Of a stretch of 64,000 nt of DNA, positions 24,368 to 33,492 are shown piece by piece; the first letter of the stretch is position 1; every line of letters begins with the position of its first letter. This DNA comes from Streptomyces sporangiiformans (GTDB taxonomy: Bacteria > Actinomycetota > Actinomycetes > Streptomycetales > Streptomycetaceae), in NCBI RefSeq assembly GCF_005768555.2, contig NZ_VCHX02000320.1:70484-134483 (forward strand). The letters are read 5' to 3'. The position numbers were made by a program, and so were the translations under genes. The notes beneath the pieces are model-generated. The model saw only the letters and a list, made by a program, of their open reading frames with translations. It ran no database searches and was not told the DNA's origin.

Positions 24368-25398
24368 GGGTCGCCGTCCTGTCCTTCGCCCATGTCCACG
24401 CCACGGCGTATATCGAGCTGCTGCGCGACCGGGACGACATCGACCTGATCACCGCCGATCCCGACGCCCCGCCCGGCGACCCCGAACGGGGCCACGCCCT
24501 CGCCGAACGGCTGGGTGTGCCGTACGCCGACAGCTGGGACGCGGTGTTCGCGCTGCGACCCGACGCGGTCGTGGTCACCAGCGAGAACGCCCGGCATCGG
24601 CGGCTGGTGGAGCGGGCCGCCGCGTCGGGGGCCCATGTCCTGTGCGAGAAGCCCCTCGCCACGACGGAGGCGGACGCCCAGGCCATGATCGAGGCCTGTG
24701 CCCGAGCCGGTGTCGGCCTGATGACCGCCTACCCCGTACGGTTCAGCCCCGCCTTCGCCGCCCTCGACCGCTCCCTCGCCGACGGTTCGCTCGGCGCGCT
24801 GGTGAGCGTCCACGGAACCAACAACGGGGCGAATCCGGCCCGTTCCCGGTCGTGGTTCGGCGACCCCGAACTGGCGGGCGGCGGCGCGGTGATGGACCAC
24901 ACCGTGCACCTCGCCGACCTGATGGACGTCCTCCTCGGCGGTGAAGAGGCGGCGGAGGTGTACGCCCAGGCCAACTCCGTTCTCGACGCGGACCTGGCGG
25001 GCCCGGGGGTCGAGACCGCGGGGCTGGTCACCGTCCGGTACCCGGGCGGAGTCGTCGCCGCCATCGACTGCAGCTGGAGCCACCCCGCGGACCATCCGAC
25101 CTGGGGCGGACTCACCCTGACCTGCGTGGGGGAGCGGGCCATGGTCGAGTTCGACGCCTTCCCCCGGCTGCTCGGCGGCTTCGACTCCACGACCGGCCGC
25201 GGCCGCTGGGAGCCGGGCGGCACCGATATGGACGCGGCCATGCTCGACGAGTTCCTCGACGCCGCACGCACCGGCCGCCGCCCCCGTCCGGACGGGGAGG
25301 CAGGCCTGCGCACCCTGCGGATCGTCCTCGCCGCCTACGCGTCCCTGCGCACCGGCCGGCCATGCGTCCTGGCCGACGTACAGCGAGTCGCTTCATGA
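24364..25398 (+). CDS. Gfo/Idh/MocA-family oxidoreductase
   Basis: 344 residues from GTG 24364 overlapping the previous stop. The first strand reads VAVLSFAHVHATAYIELL, lacking the usual GxGxxG, which is seen in some sugar-isomerising or NAD-retaining relatives. It keeps LCEKPLATTEADAQ and GGGAVMDHTVHLADLMDVL. Last gene of the importer operon. The final 6 bp overlap the broken SDR gene on the other strand. Confidence 0.87.
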   Translation: MRVAVLSFAHVHATAYIELLRDRDDIDLITADPDAPPGDPERGHALAERLGVPYADSWDAVFALRPDAVVVTSENARHRRLVERAAASGAHVLCEKPLATTEADAQAMIEACARAGVGLMTAYPVRFSPAFAALDRSLADGSLGALVSVHGTNNGANPARSRSWFGDPELAGGGAVMDHTVHLADLMDVLLGGEEAAEVYAQANSVLDADLAGPGVETAGLVTVRYPGGVVAAIDCSWSHPADHPTWGGLTLTCVGERAMVEFDAFPRLLGGFDSTTGRGRWEPGGTDMDAAMLDEFLDAARTGRRPRPDGEAGLRTLRIVLAAYASLRTGRPCVLADVQRVAS

Positions 25399-25725
25399 TG
25401 CCTGCGGGCGCAGGGCGTCGGAGACGGACTTGGCGCCGCCGTGAGCCGTGAGACCGCCGTCGACCGGCATCTCGGCACCGGTGATGAAGGAGGCGTCGCC
25501 GGAGAGGAGGAAGACGACGAGCGGGGCGACCTCCGCGACCGTGCCGGTGCGGCCGAGCGGGGTCTCGCCGATGTTCGCCTCACGAAAGGCGGGATGGGCT
25601 GAGGCGGTCATGTCGGTCTCGATGAAGCCGGGGTGGATGGTGTGCACGCGGATGCCGCGCGGGCCCGGTTCCGTCGCCGCGGTCTTCGACAGGCCGCGCA
25701 GCGCCCACTTGCTGGGCCGCCGGGC
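25393..25725 (-). pseudogene. SDR-family dehydrogenase, C-terminal fragment
   Basis: The minus frame gives SKWALRGLSKTAATEPGPRG, then IRVHTIHPGFIETDMT and FLLSGDASFITGAEMPVDGG, the C-terminal half of a short-chain dehydrogenase. The active-site Tyr of YxxSK is gone: the sequence jumps to another gene just before SKW. The upstream Rossmann half is absent, so it cannot be functional. Confidence 0.8.
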
Positions 25726-25736
25726 GTGTCCACACG

Positions 25737-25771
25737 AGGTCGACGTGCCGGAGGTGGGTGAGCAGGCGCAT
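25737..25771 (-). pseudogene. VOC-type protein, N-terminal fragment
   Basis: ATG 25771 with an upstream GGAC-rich site begins MRLLTHLRHVDLVW, resembling the start of a vicinal-oxygen-chelate protein (glyoxalase/ring-cleavage type, HVDL strand). After 12 residues it fuses into the SDR fragment, so only the N-terminus remains. Confidence 0.4.
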
Positions 25772-25775
25772 GGTG

Positions 25776-25945
25776 TCAGTCCTTACGGAGGAGGGCGGAC
25801 GCGTTGCCGCCTCGTGCGGCGTGGAAGTCGGCGTCGGGCAGCCGCGCGGCGCGCAGCGCGCCGTCGGGTCCTCGGTGCCCATGTCGAACGGGAAGTCGGT
25901 TGCCCAGCAGGACCCGGTCGGCACCCGTGGCGGTGATCAACGACC
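25776..25945 (-). pseudogene. Amidohydrolase, frameshifted C-terminal fragment
   Basis: The minus strand reads ATGADRVLLGN in one frame, TDFPFDMGTEDP in the next, then ALRAARLPDADFHAARGGNA in the first again. Together these make the end of an amidohydrolase_2 (ACMSD-type) protein, whose catalytic Asp lies in G(T/S)D(Y/F)PF. Two frame changes and loss of the N-terminus mark it as dead. Confidence 0.6.
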
Positions 25946-26102
25946 GTTCATCTGCCCGCTCGTGCTGATCGGGCCCGAGTCCGCCGTGGGCAGCCCGGCC
26001 AGCGCCGTCGGCATCCTCGGCCTCGCCTCCGGAACGGTGGCGGCCGGACTGCTCCTGGCCCGTCGCCGGGTGACGGTCGCGGAGGACGGCCCGCGAGCCT
26101 GA
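25946..26102 (+). pseudogene. Fragment of a membrane protein C-terminus
   Basis: The plus frame gives GPESAVGSPASAVGILGLAS, a glycine-rich membrane segment and LLLARRRVTVAEDG before the stop. It looks like the end of a surface or membrane protein (one membrane span plus short basic tail). No start, no upstream part. Confidence 0.35.
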
Positions 26103-26206
26103 GTCCTGCCGGGGCTTCGGGTCCACCAACAGGACACCGGTGCGGCCGGGATGGTAGAAGCGGGCATGACCAACTCTCCCGCCTTCTCCCCTACGGTCGC
26201 TGTCCG

Positions 26207-26875
26207 ATGACCGCGGGCATCGACACCCCGGACCGTCGCGGCCGCACCGGACTCGACCGTGTCGGCCGGGACCTGACCGGGAACCCCCGCGTCAGGGTGC
26301 GCGACGTGAAACTGCTGTCCAGCCACTGGTACGTCGAGCGCACCACGACCTTCGACTTCCAGCACGCCGACGGCACCTGGAGCACCCAGGAGCGCGAGAC
26401 GCACGACCGTGGCAACGGCGCCACCATGCTGCTCTACGACACCGAGCGTGAAACCGTGCTGCTCACCCGGCAGTTCCGCTTCCCGGTGTACGTCAACGGA
26501 CATCGCGACGGGATGCTGATCGAGACGCCGGGCGGGCTGCTCGACGACGATGACGAGCACCCGGAGATCGCCGTGCGCCGCGAGGTGGTGGAGGAGACCG
26601 GGCACACCATCGGCACTGTTCACCACGTCTTCGACGTCTACATGAGCCCGGGCTCGGTCACCGAGCGCGTCAGCTTCTACGCCGCCGCCTACGGCCCGTC
26701 GACCCGCACCCACACAGGCGGTGGCCTGGACGAGGAGGGCGAGGACATCGAGATCGTCGAACTGCCCTTCCGCAGAGCCCTGGAGATGATCCGCACCGGC
26801 GAGATCGCCGACGCGAAGACGATCATGCTGCTCCAGTGGGCGGCGTTGGAGGGACCGTTCGCTCCCGCTCGGTGA
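26207..26875 (+). CDS. Nudix hydrolase, GDP-mannose pyrophosphatase (NudK/YffH) type
   Basis: 222 residues. The Nudix box begins GGLLDDDDEHPEIAVRREVV and ends EETGH, matching GX5EX7REUXEEXG and binding Mg. The N-terminal QERETHDRGNGATMLLYD and QFRFPVYVNGH, and the C-terminal EIVELPFRRALEMIRTGEI, follow the NudK arrangement of nucleotide-sugar or ADP-ribose pyrophosphatases. Soluble. Downstream a DUF427 gene follows after 107 bp. Confidence 0.85.
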   Translation: MTAGIDTPDRRGRTGLDRVGRDLTGNPRVRVRDVKLLSSHWYVERTTTFDFQHADGTWSTQERETHDRGNGATMLLYDTERETVLLTRQFRFPVYVNGHRDGMLIETPGGLLDDDDEHPEIAVRREVVEETGHTIGTVHHVFDVYMSPGSVTERVSFYAAAYGPSTRTHTGGGLDEEGEDIEIVELPFRRALEMIRTGEIADAKTIMLLQWAALEGPFAPAR

Positions 26876-26982
26876 CAACGCTCGATGACCGCGTCGGCTC
26901 ACCCTGTCGTCGACGTCCTGCCGTGGGACGGTGGAGGAATACCCGAAGAGTCACGTCCTGGAGCAGCCGAAGGAGAGCGGTC

Positions 26983-27786
26983 ATGAGTGCATTCCCTACC
27001 GCGCGAGGCGTCCGGACCACCCCGGAAGGCCTGCTGTGGGAGCCCAGCGAACGCTGGGTACGCGGCCGTAAGGGAGACGTCACAGTCGTCGACAGCCGGC
27101 ACCCCGTCCTCGTCTGGGAGCCCGACCTGCCTGTTCCGCAGTACGCCTTCCCCCGCGCGGAGGTCCGCGAGGACCTGCTTCGCCCGGCGAAGAACCCTCC
27201 GACAGGCAGGCACGCCGGATCACGGGTCTTCTACGACCTCGCCATCGGCGACGAGCTGCTGGCGAGCGTGGCCTGGACGTTCCCCGCCGACGACCTGGCC
27301 GGCCATATCGCGTTCGAGTGGTTCTGGCACCGCGGCAAGGGACTCGACCACTGGTACGAAGAGGAGGAAGAGATCTTCGTCCACCCCCGTGACCCGCACA
27401 AACGGGTGGACGCGCTGCCGAGCAGCCGCCACGTCCGGGTCGAGATAGACGGCACGGTGGTCGCGGACACCCACCGTCCGGTCCTGCTTTTCGAGACCGG
27501 CCTCCCGGTGCGGTACTACATCCCGCGCGAGGATGTCCGCCTCGACCTGCTCGTCGCCACCGACCACAGCAGCCAGTGCCCCTACAAGGGCACCGCCGCG
27601 TACTGGTCGTGGCGGGGCGAAGCCGACGTCCCGCCGAACCTCGTCTGGACCTATCCCGACCCGCTGCCCGCGGTGGCCGCCGTCGAAGGACTCGTCGCTT
27701 TCTACAACGAGGCGGTCGACATCACCGTGGACGGCGAACGCGTGGAGCGCCCCGTCACTCCGTTCACCAAGATGCTCTCGATCTGA
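26983..27786 (+). CDS. DUF427-domain protein (two copies)
   Basis: 267 residues from ATG 26983 with AGGAGAG at 26971-26977. Two DUF427 units are visible, residues about 25-115 (VVDSRHPVLVWEPDLPVPQY) and 145-250 (VVADTHRPVLLFETGLPVRY), each with the Tyr-Ile/Ala-Pro strand; the second has the typical SQCPYKGTAAYWS motif. The fold is a small beta-barrel; the function is unknown. Common in Streptomyces core regions. Confidence 0.88.
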   Translation: MSAFPTARGVRTTPEGLLWEPSERWVRGRKGDVTVVDSRHPVLVWEPDLPVPQYAFPRAEVREDLLRPAKNPPTGRHAGSRVFYDLAIGDELLASVAWTFPADDLAGHIAFEWFWHRGKGLDHWYEEEEEIFVHPRDPHKRVDALPSSRHVRVEIDGTVVADTHRPVLLFETGLPVRYYIPREDVRLDLLVATDHSSQCPYKGTAAYWSWRGEADVPPNLVWTYPDPLPAVAAVEGLVAFYNEAVDITVDGERVERPVTPFTKMLSI

Positions 27787-27941
27787 CGGGGCCCGGGCCC
27801 TGCTGGCAGAGGGCTGGGCTGGGCTCGGGAGGCCTCGGGGCGCTGTCCCGGAACGTTTGCCTCCTGTTCAGGGGGAACGCGTCAGGGTGATGGGCCAGGA
27901 ACGTGACCCCGGCGGGGCGAACCTCCTGAGAGGAGCCGATC

Positions 27942-28967
27942 ATGAGCAACGCAGCCGGAATGCGGGTCGTCGTCACCGGTGCGACCGGAAACGTCGGCAC
28001 CAGCCTGGTGCGCCTCCTGAGCGAGGACCCGAGGGTGGACTCCCTGGTCGGTATGGCACGCAGGCTGCCCGACGAGCCACCGGCGCAGGCCGAGTGGGTC
28101 GCGGTGGACCTGACGGCCGGGTCCGACCTGACCAAGCACTTCGAGGGAGCCGACGCGGTCGTCCACCTCGCCTGGAAGCTCCAGCCCGCCCGGGACCCGG
28201 CCCTGACCTGGCGCACCAACGTGCTCGGCAGCGTCCGCGTCTTCGAGTCGGTGGCCGCCGCCAAGGTGCCGACCCTGGTGTACGCCTCCTCGGTCGGCGC
28301 TTATTCGCCGGGCCCCGACGACCGCGCCGTGGACGAGTCCTGGCCGACGCACGGCTGGCCGGAGGCCGCGTACTGCCGTGAAAAGGCTTATCTGGAACGC
28401 GTGTTGGACACCTTCGAGCACGAGCAACCGGACATCCGGGTCGTCCGTCTGAGGCCCGCCTTCCTCTTCAAGGAGGAGTCGGCAAGCCAGCAACGCCGTA
28501 TGTTCGCCGGGCGTTTCAAGCCCGGCCCTCTGGCCAGGCCCGAACTCCTGCCCTTCGTCCCGGACGTCCCCGGGCTGCGCGTACAGGCGCTGCACACCGA
28601 TGACGCGGCGGAGGCGTACCGGCTCGCCCTGCTGAGCGAGGCGCGCGGCGCGTTCAACCTGGCGGCCGAACCACCGCTGGACGCCGAGGTACTGGGCGAG
28701 CTGTTCCACTCCCGGCCGGTGCGGATGCCCCGCAGGGCGGCACGCTCCGCCGTCGCCGCGGCCTGGGGCCTGCACCTGGTACCCGCCTCGCCGCAGCTGT
28801 TCGACGCGGTGCTGCGGCTTCCCCTCATGGACTGCACCCGGGCCCGCCACGAACTGGGCTGGCGGCCGCGGTACACCGCCGTCGAGGCGGTCGAGGAGGT
28901 CCTGCGGGGCATGCGTGAGGGCGCCGGCGAGGAGACCGCTCCGCTGGCGGGACACAAGGTCGGCTGA
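27942..28967 (+). CDS. NAD-dependent epimerase/dehydratase
   Basis: 341 residues, extended SDR fold: GATGNVGTSL (14-23) binds the dinucleotide, YASSVGAYSPG and YCREK give the Ser and Tyr-x3-Lys active site, and HTDDAAEAYRLAL is the usual C-terminal element. Likely acts on a nucleotide sugar or similar. It precedes a zinc alcohol dehydrogenase by about 100 bp. Confidence 0.86.
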   Translation: MSNAAGMRVVVTGATGNVGTSLVRLLSEDPRVDSLVGMARRLPDEPPAQAEWVAVDLTAGSDLTKHFEGADAVVHLAWKLQPARDPALTWRTNVLGSVRVFESVAAAKVPTLVYASSVGAYSPGPDDRAVDESWPTHGWPEAAYCREKAYLERVLDTFEHEQPDIRVVRLRPAFLFKEESASQQRRMFAGRFKPGPLARPELLPFVPDVPGLRVQALHTDDAAEAYRLALLSEARGAFNLAAEPPLDAEVLGELFHSRPVRMPRRAARSAVAAAWGLHLVPASPQLFDAVLRLPLMDCTRARHELGWRPRYTAVEAVEEVLRGMREGAGEETAPLAGHKVG

Positions 28968-29068
28968 CCAGACCCCTCCGGTGGGTGAGCGACGCGGACC
29001 CGGGTACTCGGCGAGCGCCTCCGGCAGCGAGGACAGGAGCGAGCGAGCAGCGGCGAAGGGAGCGTGCG

Positions 29069-30259
29069 ATGAGGGCCGTGACCTGGCAGGGCAAGCGTGA
29101 TGTGCGGGTGGAGACCGTGCCCGACCCGGAGATCGAGGACCCGACGGACGCGATCGTACGCGTCACCTCCAGCGGGCTGTGCGGTTCCGACCTGCACCTG
29201 TACGAGGTGCTCACCGCCTTCATGACGCCCGGGGACATCCTCGGGCACGAGCCCATCGGCGTGGTCGAGGAGACGGGCTCCGAGGTGACCGGGCTGAAAA
29301 CCGGCGACCGGGTCGTGGTGCCCTTCCAGATCGCCTGCGGACACTGCTGGATGTGCGCGGCCGGGCTGACGACGCAGTGCGAGACCACCCAGGTGACCGA
29401 CGCGGGCATGGGCGCGGCACTGTTCGGCTACACCAGGCTCTACGGCGGCGTGCCGGGGGCACAGGCCGAGTACCTGCGGGTCCCGCAGGCCCAGTTCGGG
29501 CCCATCAAGGTGCCGGAAGGGCCGTCGGACGACCGCTACATCTACCTCTCGGACGTGCTGCCGACGGCCTGGCAGGCCGTCCAGTACGCCGACATTCCGC
29601 CCGGAGGCTCCGTCGCCGTCCTCGGCCTGGGGCCGATCGGCGACATGTGCTGCCGGGTCGCCCGGCTTCAGCAGGCCGAGGTCGTCATCGGGGTCGACCT
29701 GGTGACGGAGCGGCTGCGCCGGGCGCGTGAGCAGGGCGTGGAGACCTACGACCTGCGGCGTTTCGACGGGCGGAAGGACCTCGTGGAGACGATCCGCGAC
29801 CGGACCGGCGGCCGTGGCCCCGACGCCGTGATCGACGCCGTGGGCACCGAGGCCCACGGCAGCCCCGTCGGGCGGACCGCCCAGCAGATGTCCTCGATCC
29901 TGCCCCGCGCCTGGGCCTCCCGGCTCGCCGAGAAGGCCGGCGCCGACCGGCTGGCCGCACTCCTCACCGCCATCGAGCTGGTGCGGCGCGGCGGCACCGT
30001 CTCGCTGAGCGGTGTCTACGGCGGCATGGCCTCGCCGCTGCCTCTGATGACGATGTTCGACAAGCAGATCCAGTTGCGGATGGGCCAGGCGAACGTACGG
30101 CGCTGGGTCGACGACATCCTGCCGCTGCTCACGGACGAGGACCCGCTCGGCGTCGACGGCTTCGCCAGCCATCGGCTCTCGCTGGACGAGGCACCGCACG
30201 CCTACGAGATCTTCCAGCGCAAGGAGGAGGAAGCGGTGAAGATCCTCTTCGAGCCCTGA
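29069..30259 (+). CDS. Zinc-dependent alcohol dehydrogenase
   Basis: 396 residues from ATG 29069 (AAGGGAG upstream); the in-frame ATG 28985 has no site. GroES-like N-terminus with catalytic zinc ligands Cys in SGLCGSDLHLYE and GHEPIGVVEE; the second zinc site is altered (CGHCWMCAAGLTTQCE has four Cys). Rossmann motif VAVLGLGPIGDMCCR, then FDGRKDL and VIDAVGTEAHG. It looks like the glutathione-independent formaldehyde/medium-chain dehydrogenase group. A perfect hairpin at 30251-30271 covers its stop. Confidence 0.88.
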   Translation: MRAVTWQGKRDVRVETVPDPEIEDPTDAIVRVTSSGLCGSDLHLYEVLTAFMTPGDILGHEPIGVVEETGSEVTGLKTGDRVVVPFQIACGHCWMCAAGLTTQCETTQVTDAGMGAALFGYTRLYGGVPGAQAEYLRVPQAQFGPIKVPEGPSDDRYIYLSDVLPTAWQAVQYADIPPGGSVAVLGLGPIGDMCCRVARLQQAEVVIGVDLVTERLRRAREQGVETYDLRRFDGRKDLVETIRDRTGGRGPDAVIDAVGTEAHGSPVGRTAQQMSSILPRAWASRLAEKAGADRLAALLTAIELVRRGGTVSLSGVYGGMASPLPLMTMFDKQIQLRMGQANVRRWVDDILPLLTDEDPLGVDGFASHRLSLDEAPHAYEIFQRKEEEAVKILFEP

Positions 30260-30271
30260 GCCGCAGGGCTC
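30251..30271 (+). terminator. Hairpin at the end of alcohol dehydrogenase
   Basis: GAGCCCTG and CAGGGCTC are perfect 8-bp arms around AGCCG, overlapping the stop codon. A likely terminator for the plus-strand operon. Confidence 0.5.
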
Positions 30272-30388
30272 GAACCCGGCGTTCACCGCCTTGCCGTGCT
30301 CGTACGGCTCGGCGACGCCAGGCCCGTACCGTTCCGTCGGCCGCCGCGACCTCGGCGTTGACGCGCGCCTGCGGCAGCGTTCCGCTCG

Positions 30389-31084
30389 TCAGGAGGACGG
30401 AGCCGAGCGCACGAGCCAGTCGTACGCGGCCCGCGCCGTGAACTCGGCCTGGCCGCCCCGCAGCAGCAGCCCCGCCGTGGCGAACGCCGGGTCGTCGGCC
30501 TGCGCGGCGACGTAGGGGATCGCGATGCAGCGCATCCCGGCCGCGTGCGCCGCCGCCGCACCCGGAGCGGCGTCTTCCAGGACCACGCAGTCGGCCGGGG
30601 CCGCTCCCAGCCGGCGTGCCGCTTCCAGGAAGACATCGGGGGCGGGCTTGCCCCGGGCCACCTCGTCGGCCGAGACGACGGTCCGCAGACTGCTGTCCAG
30701 ACCCGTGCCCGCCAGGATCGACTCGATGGCTTCCAGCGAGGAACCCGAGGCCACGGCCATGGGTACACCTTCGGCGGCCAGCAGTTCGACGAACTTCCGC
30801 ATCGCCGGGTAGACATGCGTGGCGGTACGGGCCAGCGCCAGATAGCGGCGGTTCTTCTCCGCGAGCAGTACGTCGGACGGGGCCTGGATCGCGTGCCGCT
30901 CCTTCAGGAGCGCGATCGTCTCCGCGGCGCTGATGCCGACGTACCCCTCGTGGTCCGCCCAGGTGTAGTCGGTGACACCGTGCTCGGCGAGCGCCTGCCG
31001 TCCCGCCTCGTAGTAATTCGGTTCGCTGTCCACGAGCGTTCCATCGAGATCGAAGATGACCGATGTGTTGCCGAGAGTGCTCAT
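30389..31084 (-). CDS. HAD-superfamily phosphatase (beta-phosphoglucomutase/GPP type)
   Basis: 231 residues. Nucleophile motif FDLDGTLVDSEP (11-22), SGSS in motif II (MAVASGSSLEAI), Lys in RGKPAPDVFLEA and the Asp pair in LEDAAPGA. Cap domain about 25-90. Family members dephosphorylate small sugar phosphates or act as mutases; the exact substrate is open. Confidence 0.88.
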   Translation of the reverse strand: MSTLGNTSVIFDLDGTLVDSEPNYYEAGRQALAEHGVTDYTWADHEGYVGISAAETIALLKERHAIQAPSDVLLAEKNRRYLALARTATHVYPAMRKFVELLAAEGVPMAVASGSSLEAIESILAGTGLDSSLRTVVSADEVARGKPAPDVFLEAARRLGAAPADCVVLEDAAPGAAAAHAAGMRCIAIPYVAAQADDPAFATAGLLLRGGQAEFTARAAYDWLVRSAPSS

Positions 31085-31160
31085 GCTGTCCAGGGTGCCA
31101 GGGAGCGGTGCCCCCCCCTTCTGGGTGGGTTGGCAGGCCCTCCGCCTCTGATCAGGCCGA

Positions 31161-31637
31161 TCAGTTGCCGGCCGCGCGGCCGATCGACTCCACGAGCGGC
31201 AGCATCCGGTGCGGCACGCGCTCGCGCAGGGCCACCTCGGTACGGGTGCGGACGACGCCCGGCAGGCTGATCAGTACCTGGATCACGTCCTCCAGGTGGG
31301 CGTTGTCGCGCGCCACGACCCGCGTCAGCAGGTCGCCGCCGCCGGTGATCGAGAACGCCTCGACGATCTCCGGCACGGCGGCGAGCGCGTCGCCCACGTC
31401 GTCGAGATGCCCCTGGGTGACTTCGATGTGCACGAAGGCGAGCACGGGGTGGCCGAGCGCGGCGGGCGAGAGCGAGGGGCCCGTCCCCGTGATCACGCCG
31501 TCGCGCTCCATGCGGTCGAGCCGGGCCTGGAGGGTGCCGCGGGCCACGCCGAGCACTCGGGCGTACTCGCGCACGCTGGTGCGCGGCTGTTCCAGGAGGA
31601 TGCGCAGGATGCGGGAGTCGAGTTCGTCCACGGCCAT
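31161..31637 (-). CDS. Lrp/AsnC-family regulator
   Basis: 158 residues: helix-turn-helix ELDSRILRILLEQPRTSVRE with VLGVARGTLQARLDRMER, then an RAM ligand-binding domain (VPEIVEAFSITGGGDLLTRV). Typical length. It diverges from a FUSC membrane-protein gene (31891), with an AT-richer gap containing AATGGCTCAGTGAAAAAC, so it may control that gene as well as itself. Confidence 0.92.
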   Translation of the reverse strand: MAVDELDSRILRILLEQPRTSVREYARVLGVARGTLQARLDRMERDGVITGTGPSLSPAALGHPVLAFVHIEVTQGHLDDVGDALAAVPEIVEAFSITGGGDLLTRVVARDNAHLEDVIQVLISLPGVVRTRTEVALRERVPHRMLPLVESIGRAAGN

Positions 31638-31890
31638 GGTCCGTTGGCCTCCTCGCGGTCTGGATTGATCGCTCCCGACTGTACCAATGGCTCAGTGAAA
31701 AACGTGCCTGTTGAGCCACTGCCTCACTGTTGCTTACCTTGTTCCCATCGATGGCGCCGCGCAGCGCCGGACGGCGAAGACGCCGGATCCGTGCCGCGGC
31801 GCCATTCCCATGTCCTGAAGACGCCTTTGTCTTGAAGATTCCCTGTTCCTGAAGATGCTCTCGACGCGAAGTGGAGGCGGGCTGCCGACG

Positions 31891-33387
31891 GTGAAGAAGA
31901 TGTTCATGGCTCCGGATCCGGGTCTGGCCCGGCTGCGGGTCTCGTTGCGCGCGGTGCTCGGCATCGGCCTCGCGGTGACCGCGTCGGAGCTCGCCGGGCT
32001 CTCCCTGACCGCCTCGATCACGGGCGGGCTCGCCGCGCTCCTCGCGCTGTTCACGGTCGGCGACCCGACCGTGCGCCGCCAGGCGGTCACCACCGCTCTG
32101 CTGCCCGTCGTCGGTTTCCCCGTGCTCGCCCTCGCGACCGCGCTGCACTCGGTGCCGATCGTGCGCGACGCGACGTGGCTCGCCGTGATCTTCTGCGGGG
32201 TGTACGCCCGCCGTTGGGGACCGCGTGGTCACGCGCTCGGCATCTTCGCGTTCATGACCTTCTTCATCACCCAGTTCCTGCACGCCGTGCCCGGTCAACT
32301 CCCGCAGCTGTACGCCGCGATGGCGCTGTCGCTGGCCGCGTCCTCGGCCGTCCGCTTCGGCGCGTGGTGCATCGAGCGGCGCACTCCGCCGCCCGCGGCG
32401 CCCGCCCCGCCGGCCGGTCGTGGTCTCTCCCGCCCGACCACCCGGCAGGCCTTCCAGGCGACGGCCGCCTGCGCCTTCGCGATCGCCGCGGGCCAGTTCC
32501 TGTCGCACGAGCGCTGGTACTGGGCCGTCGGCACCGCCTGGTGGATCTTCGTCAACACGGCCTCGCGCGGCGAGACGCTGGTACGCGGCTTCCGGCGCGT
32601 CGTCGGCACGGTCACCGGCATCGCGGCCGGCCTGCTCGTCGCCGTACCGCTGCACGGCGCACCGGCGCCCACCGCGGCCCTCGTAGGGGCATGCGTCTTC
32701 GGGATCTTCTACACGGCCGCGCTGTCCTATTCGTGGATGATGTTCTTCGTCACCGTCATGGCGGGCCTGCTGTACGGGCTCCTCGGTGTGCTGCATCCGG
32801 GACTGCTGGGGCTGCGGCTGGCGGAGACGGGCGCCGGAGCCCTCGGCGCCGCGCTGGCCGTCGCGCTGATCCTGCCGGTCACCACGCACGCGGTGACCGA
32901 TCGCTGGGTGGGCCAGGCCGTGCGCGCGGTGCACGGCTGCACCTCGGCGGCGGCCCGGCGACTGGCCGGTGACTGCGACGCCGATCCCGCACCGCGGGCC
33001 GCGGAACTGGAGGCACTGCTCGGCCGGGTCCGGTTCGCGCTCGCGCCCCTGGTCCACCCGCTGAACCCGTTGCGGGCGCGCAAGACGCGGGCCCGCCAGG
33101 TGCTCGCCCTTCTCGACGACTGCGCCCGCGAGGCCCGCGGCCTCGCGACCGTCGCCGCGGACCCGTACGCCTCGCACGACGCCCGCCTCACCGCTGCCTG
33201 CCTGCGGGTCGAGGCAGCGGTCGAGGTCCTGGTCGGCGCGCTGCCGGAGCGCGCATCAGCGGTGGCCGCGGGCGTGCCGGGCCACCATCCGGGAGCGGAG
33301 CAGGCCCTCGCCCACCTCCATGGCCTGGAGCGGGCGCTCGCCGCGCTGGCCACGCCGCTGCGCGGCTCCTCGGCCGTGGGGGCATGA
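31891..33387 (+). CDS. FUSC-family membrane protein
   Basis: About 498 residues; the start is uncertain (GTG 31891; ATG 31900, 31906 or 31855 are possible). Two sets of about five membrane segments with the FUSC-type arginine/tryptophan loop RWGPRGHALGIFAF, and a second set at ERWYWAVGTAWWIFVNTASRGE, then a C-terminal cytoplasmic helical domain. FUSC proteins resemble aromatic-acid exporters (AaeB-type). Regulated possibly by the divergent Lrp gene. Confidence 0.82.
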   Translation: MKKMFMAPDPGLARLRVSLRAVLGIGLAVTASELAGLSLTASITGGLAALLALFTVGDPTVRRQAVTTALLPVVGFPVLALATALHSVPIVRDATWLAVIFCGVYARRWGPRGHALGIFAFMTFFITQFLHAVPGQLPQLYAAMALSLAASSAVRFGAWCIERRTPPPAAPAPPAGRGLSRPTTRQAFQATAACAFAIAAGQFLSHERWYWAVGTAWWIFVNTASRGETLVRGFRRVVGTVTGIAAGLLVAVPLHGAPAPTAALVGACVFGIFYTAALSYSWMMFFVTVMAGLLYGLLGVLHPGLLGLRLAETGAGALGAALAVALILPVTTHAVTDRWVGQAVRAVHGCTSAAARRLAGDCDADPAPRAAELEALLGRVRFALAPLVHPLNPLRARKTRARQVLALLDDCAREARGLATVAADPYASHDARLTAACLRVEAAVEVLVGALPERASAVAAGVPGHHPGAEQALAHLHGLERALAALATPLRGSSAVGA

Positions 33388-33424
33388 ACCCCGCCGCTGA
33401 CACAGGGCACCTGAGCCCGCGATT

Positions 33425-33436
33425 TGGTCTAGGCCT
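33425..33436. promoter_or_regulatory. DasR-like site upstream of lactonase
   Basis: TGGTCTAGGCCT matches the dre consensus TGGTCTAGACCA at 10 of 12 positions as I remember it. It lies about 60 bp before the lactonase start, over the promoter zone (TTTAGCGTTTGACTGCTAACG). Speculative. Confidence 0.35.
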
Positions 33437-33492
33437 TTAGCGTTTGACTGCTAACGTCGCCCCGAACAGCGCGGCACCGGAAGGGGACGGCA

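Noticed and set aside
28388..30286. Minus-strand frame of 632 codons
   Set aside because: Antisense to the epimerase and alcohol dehydrogenase; composition is that of a shadow.
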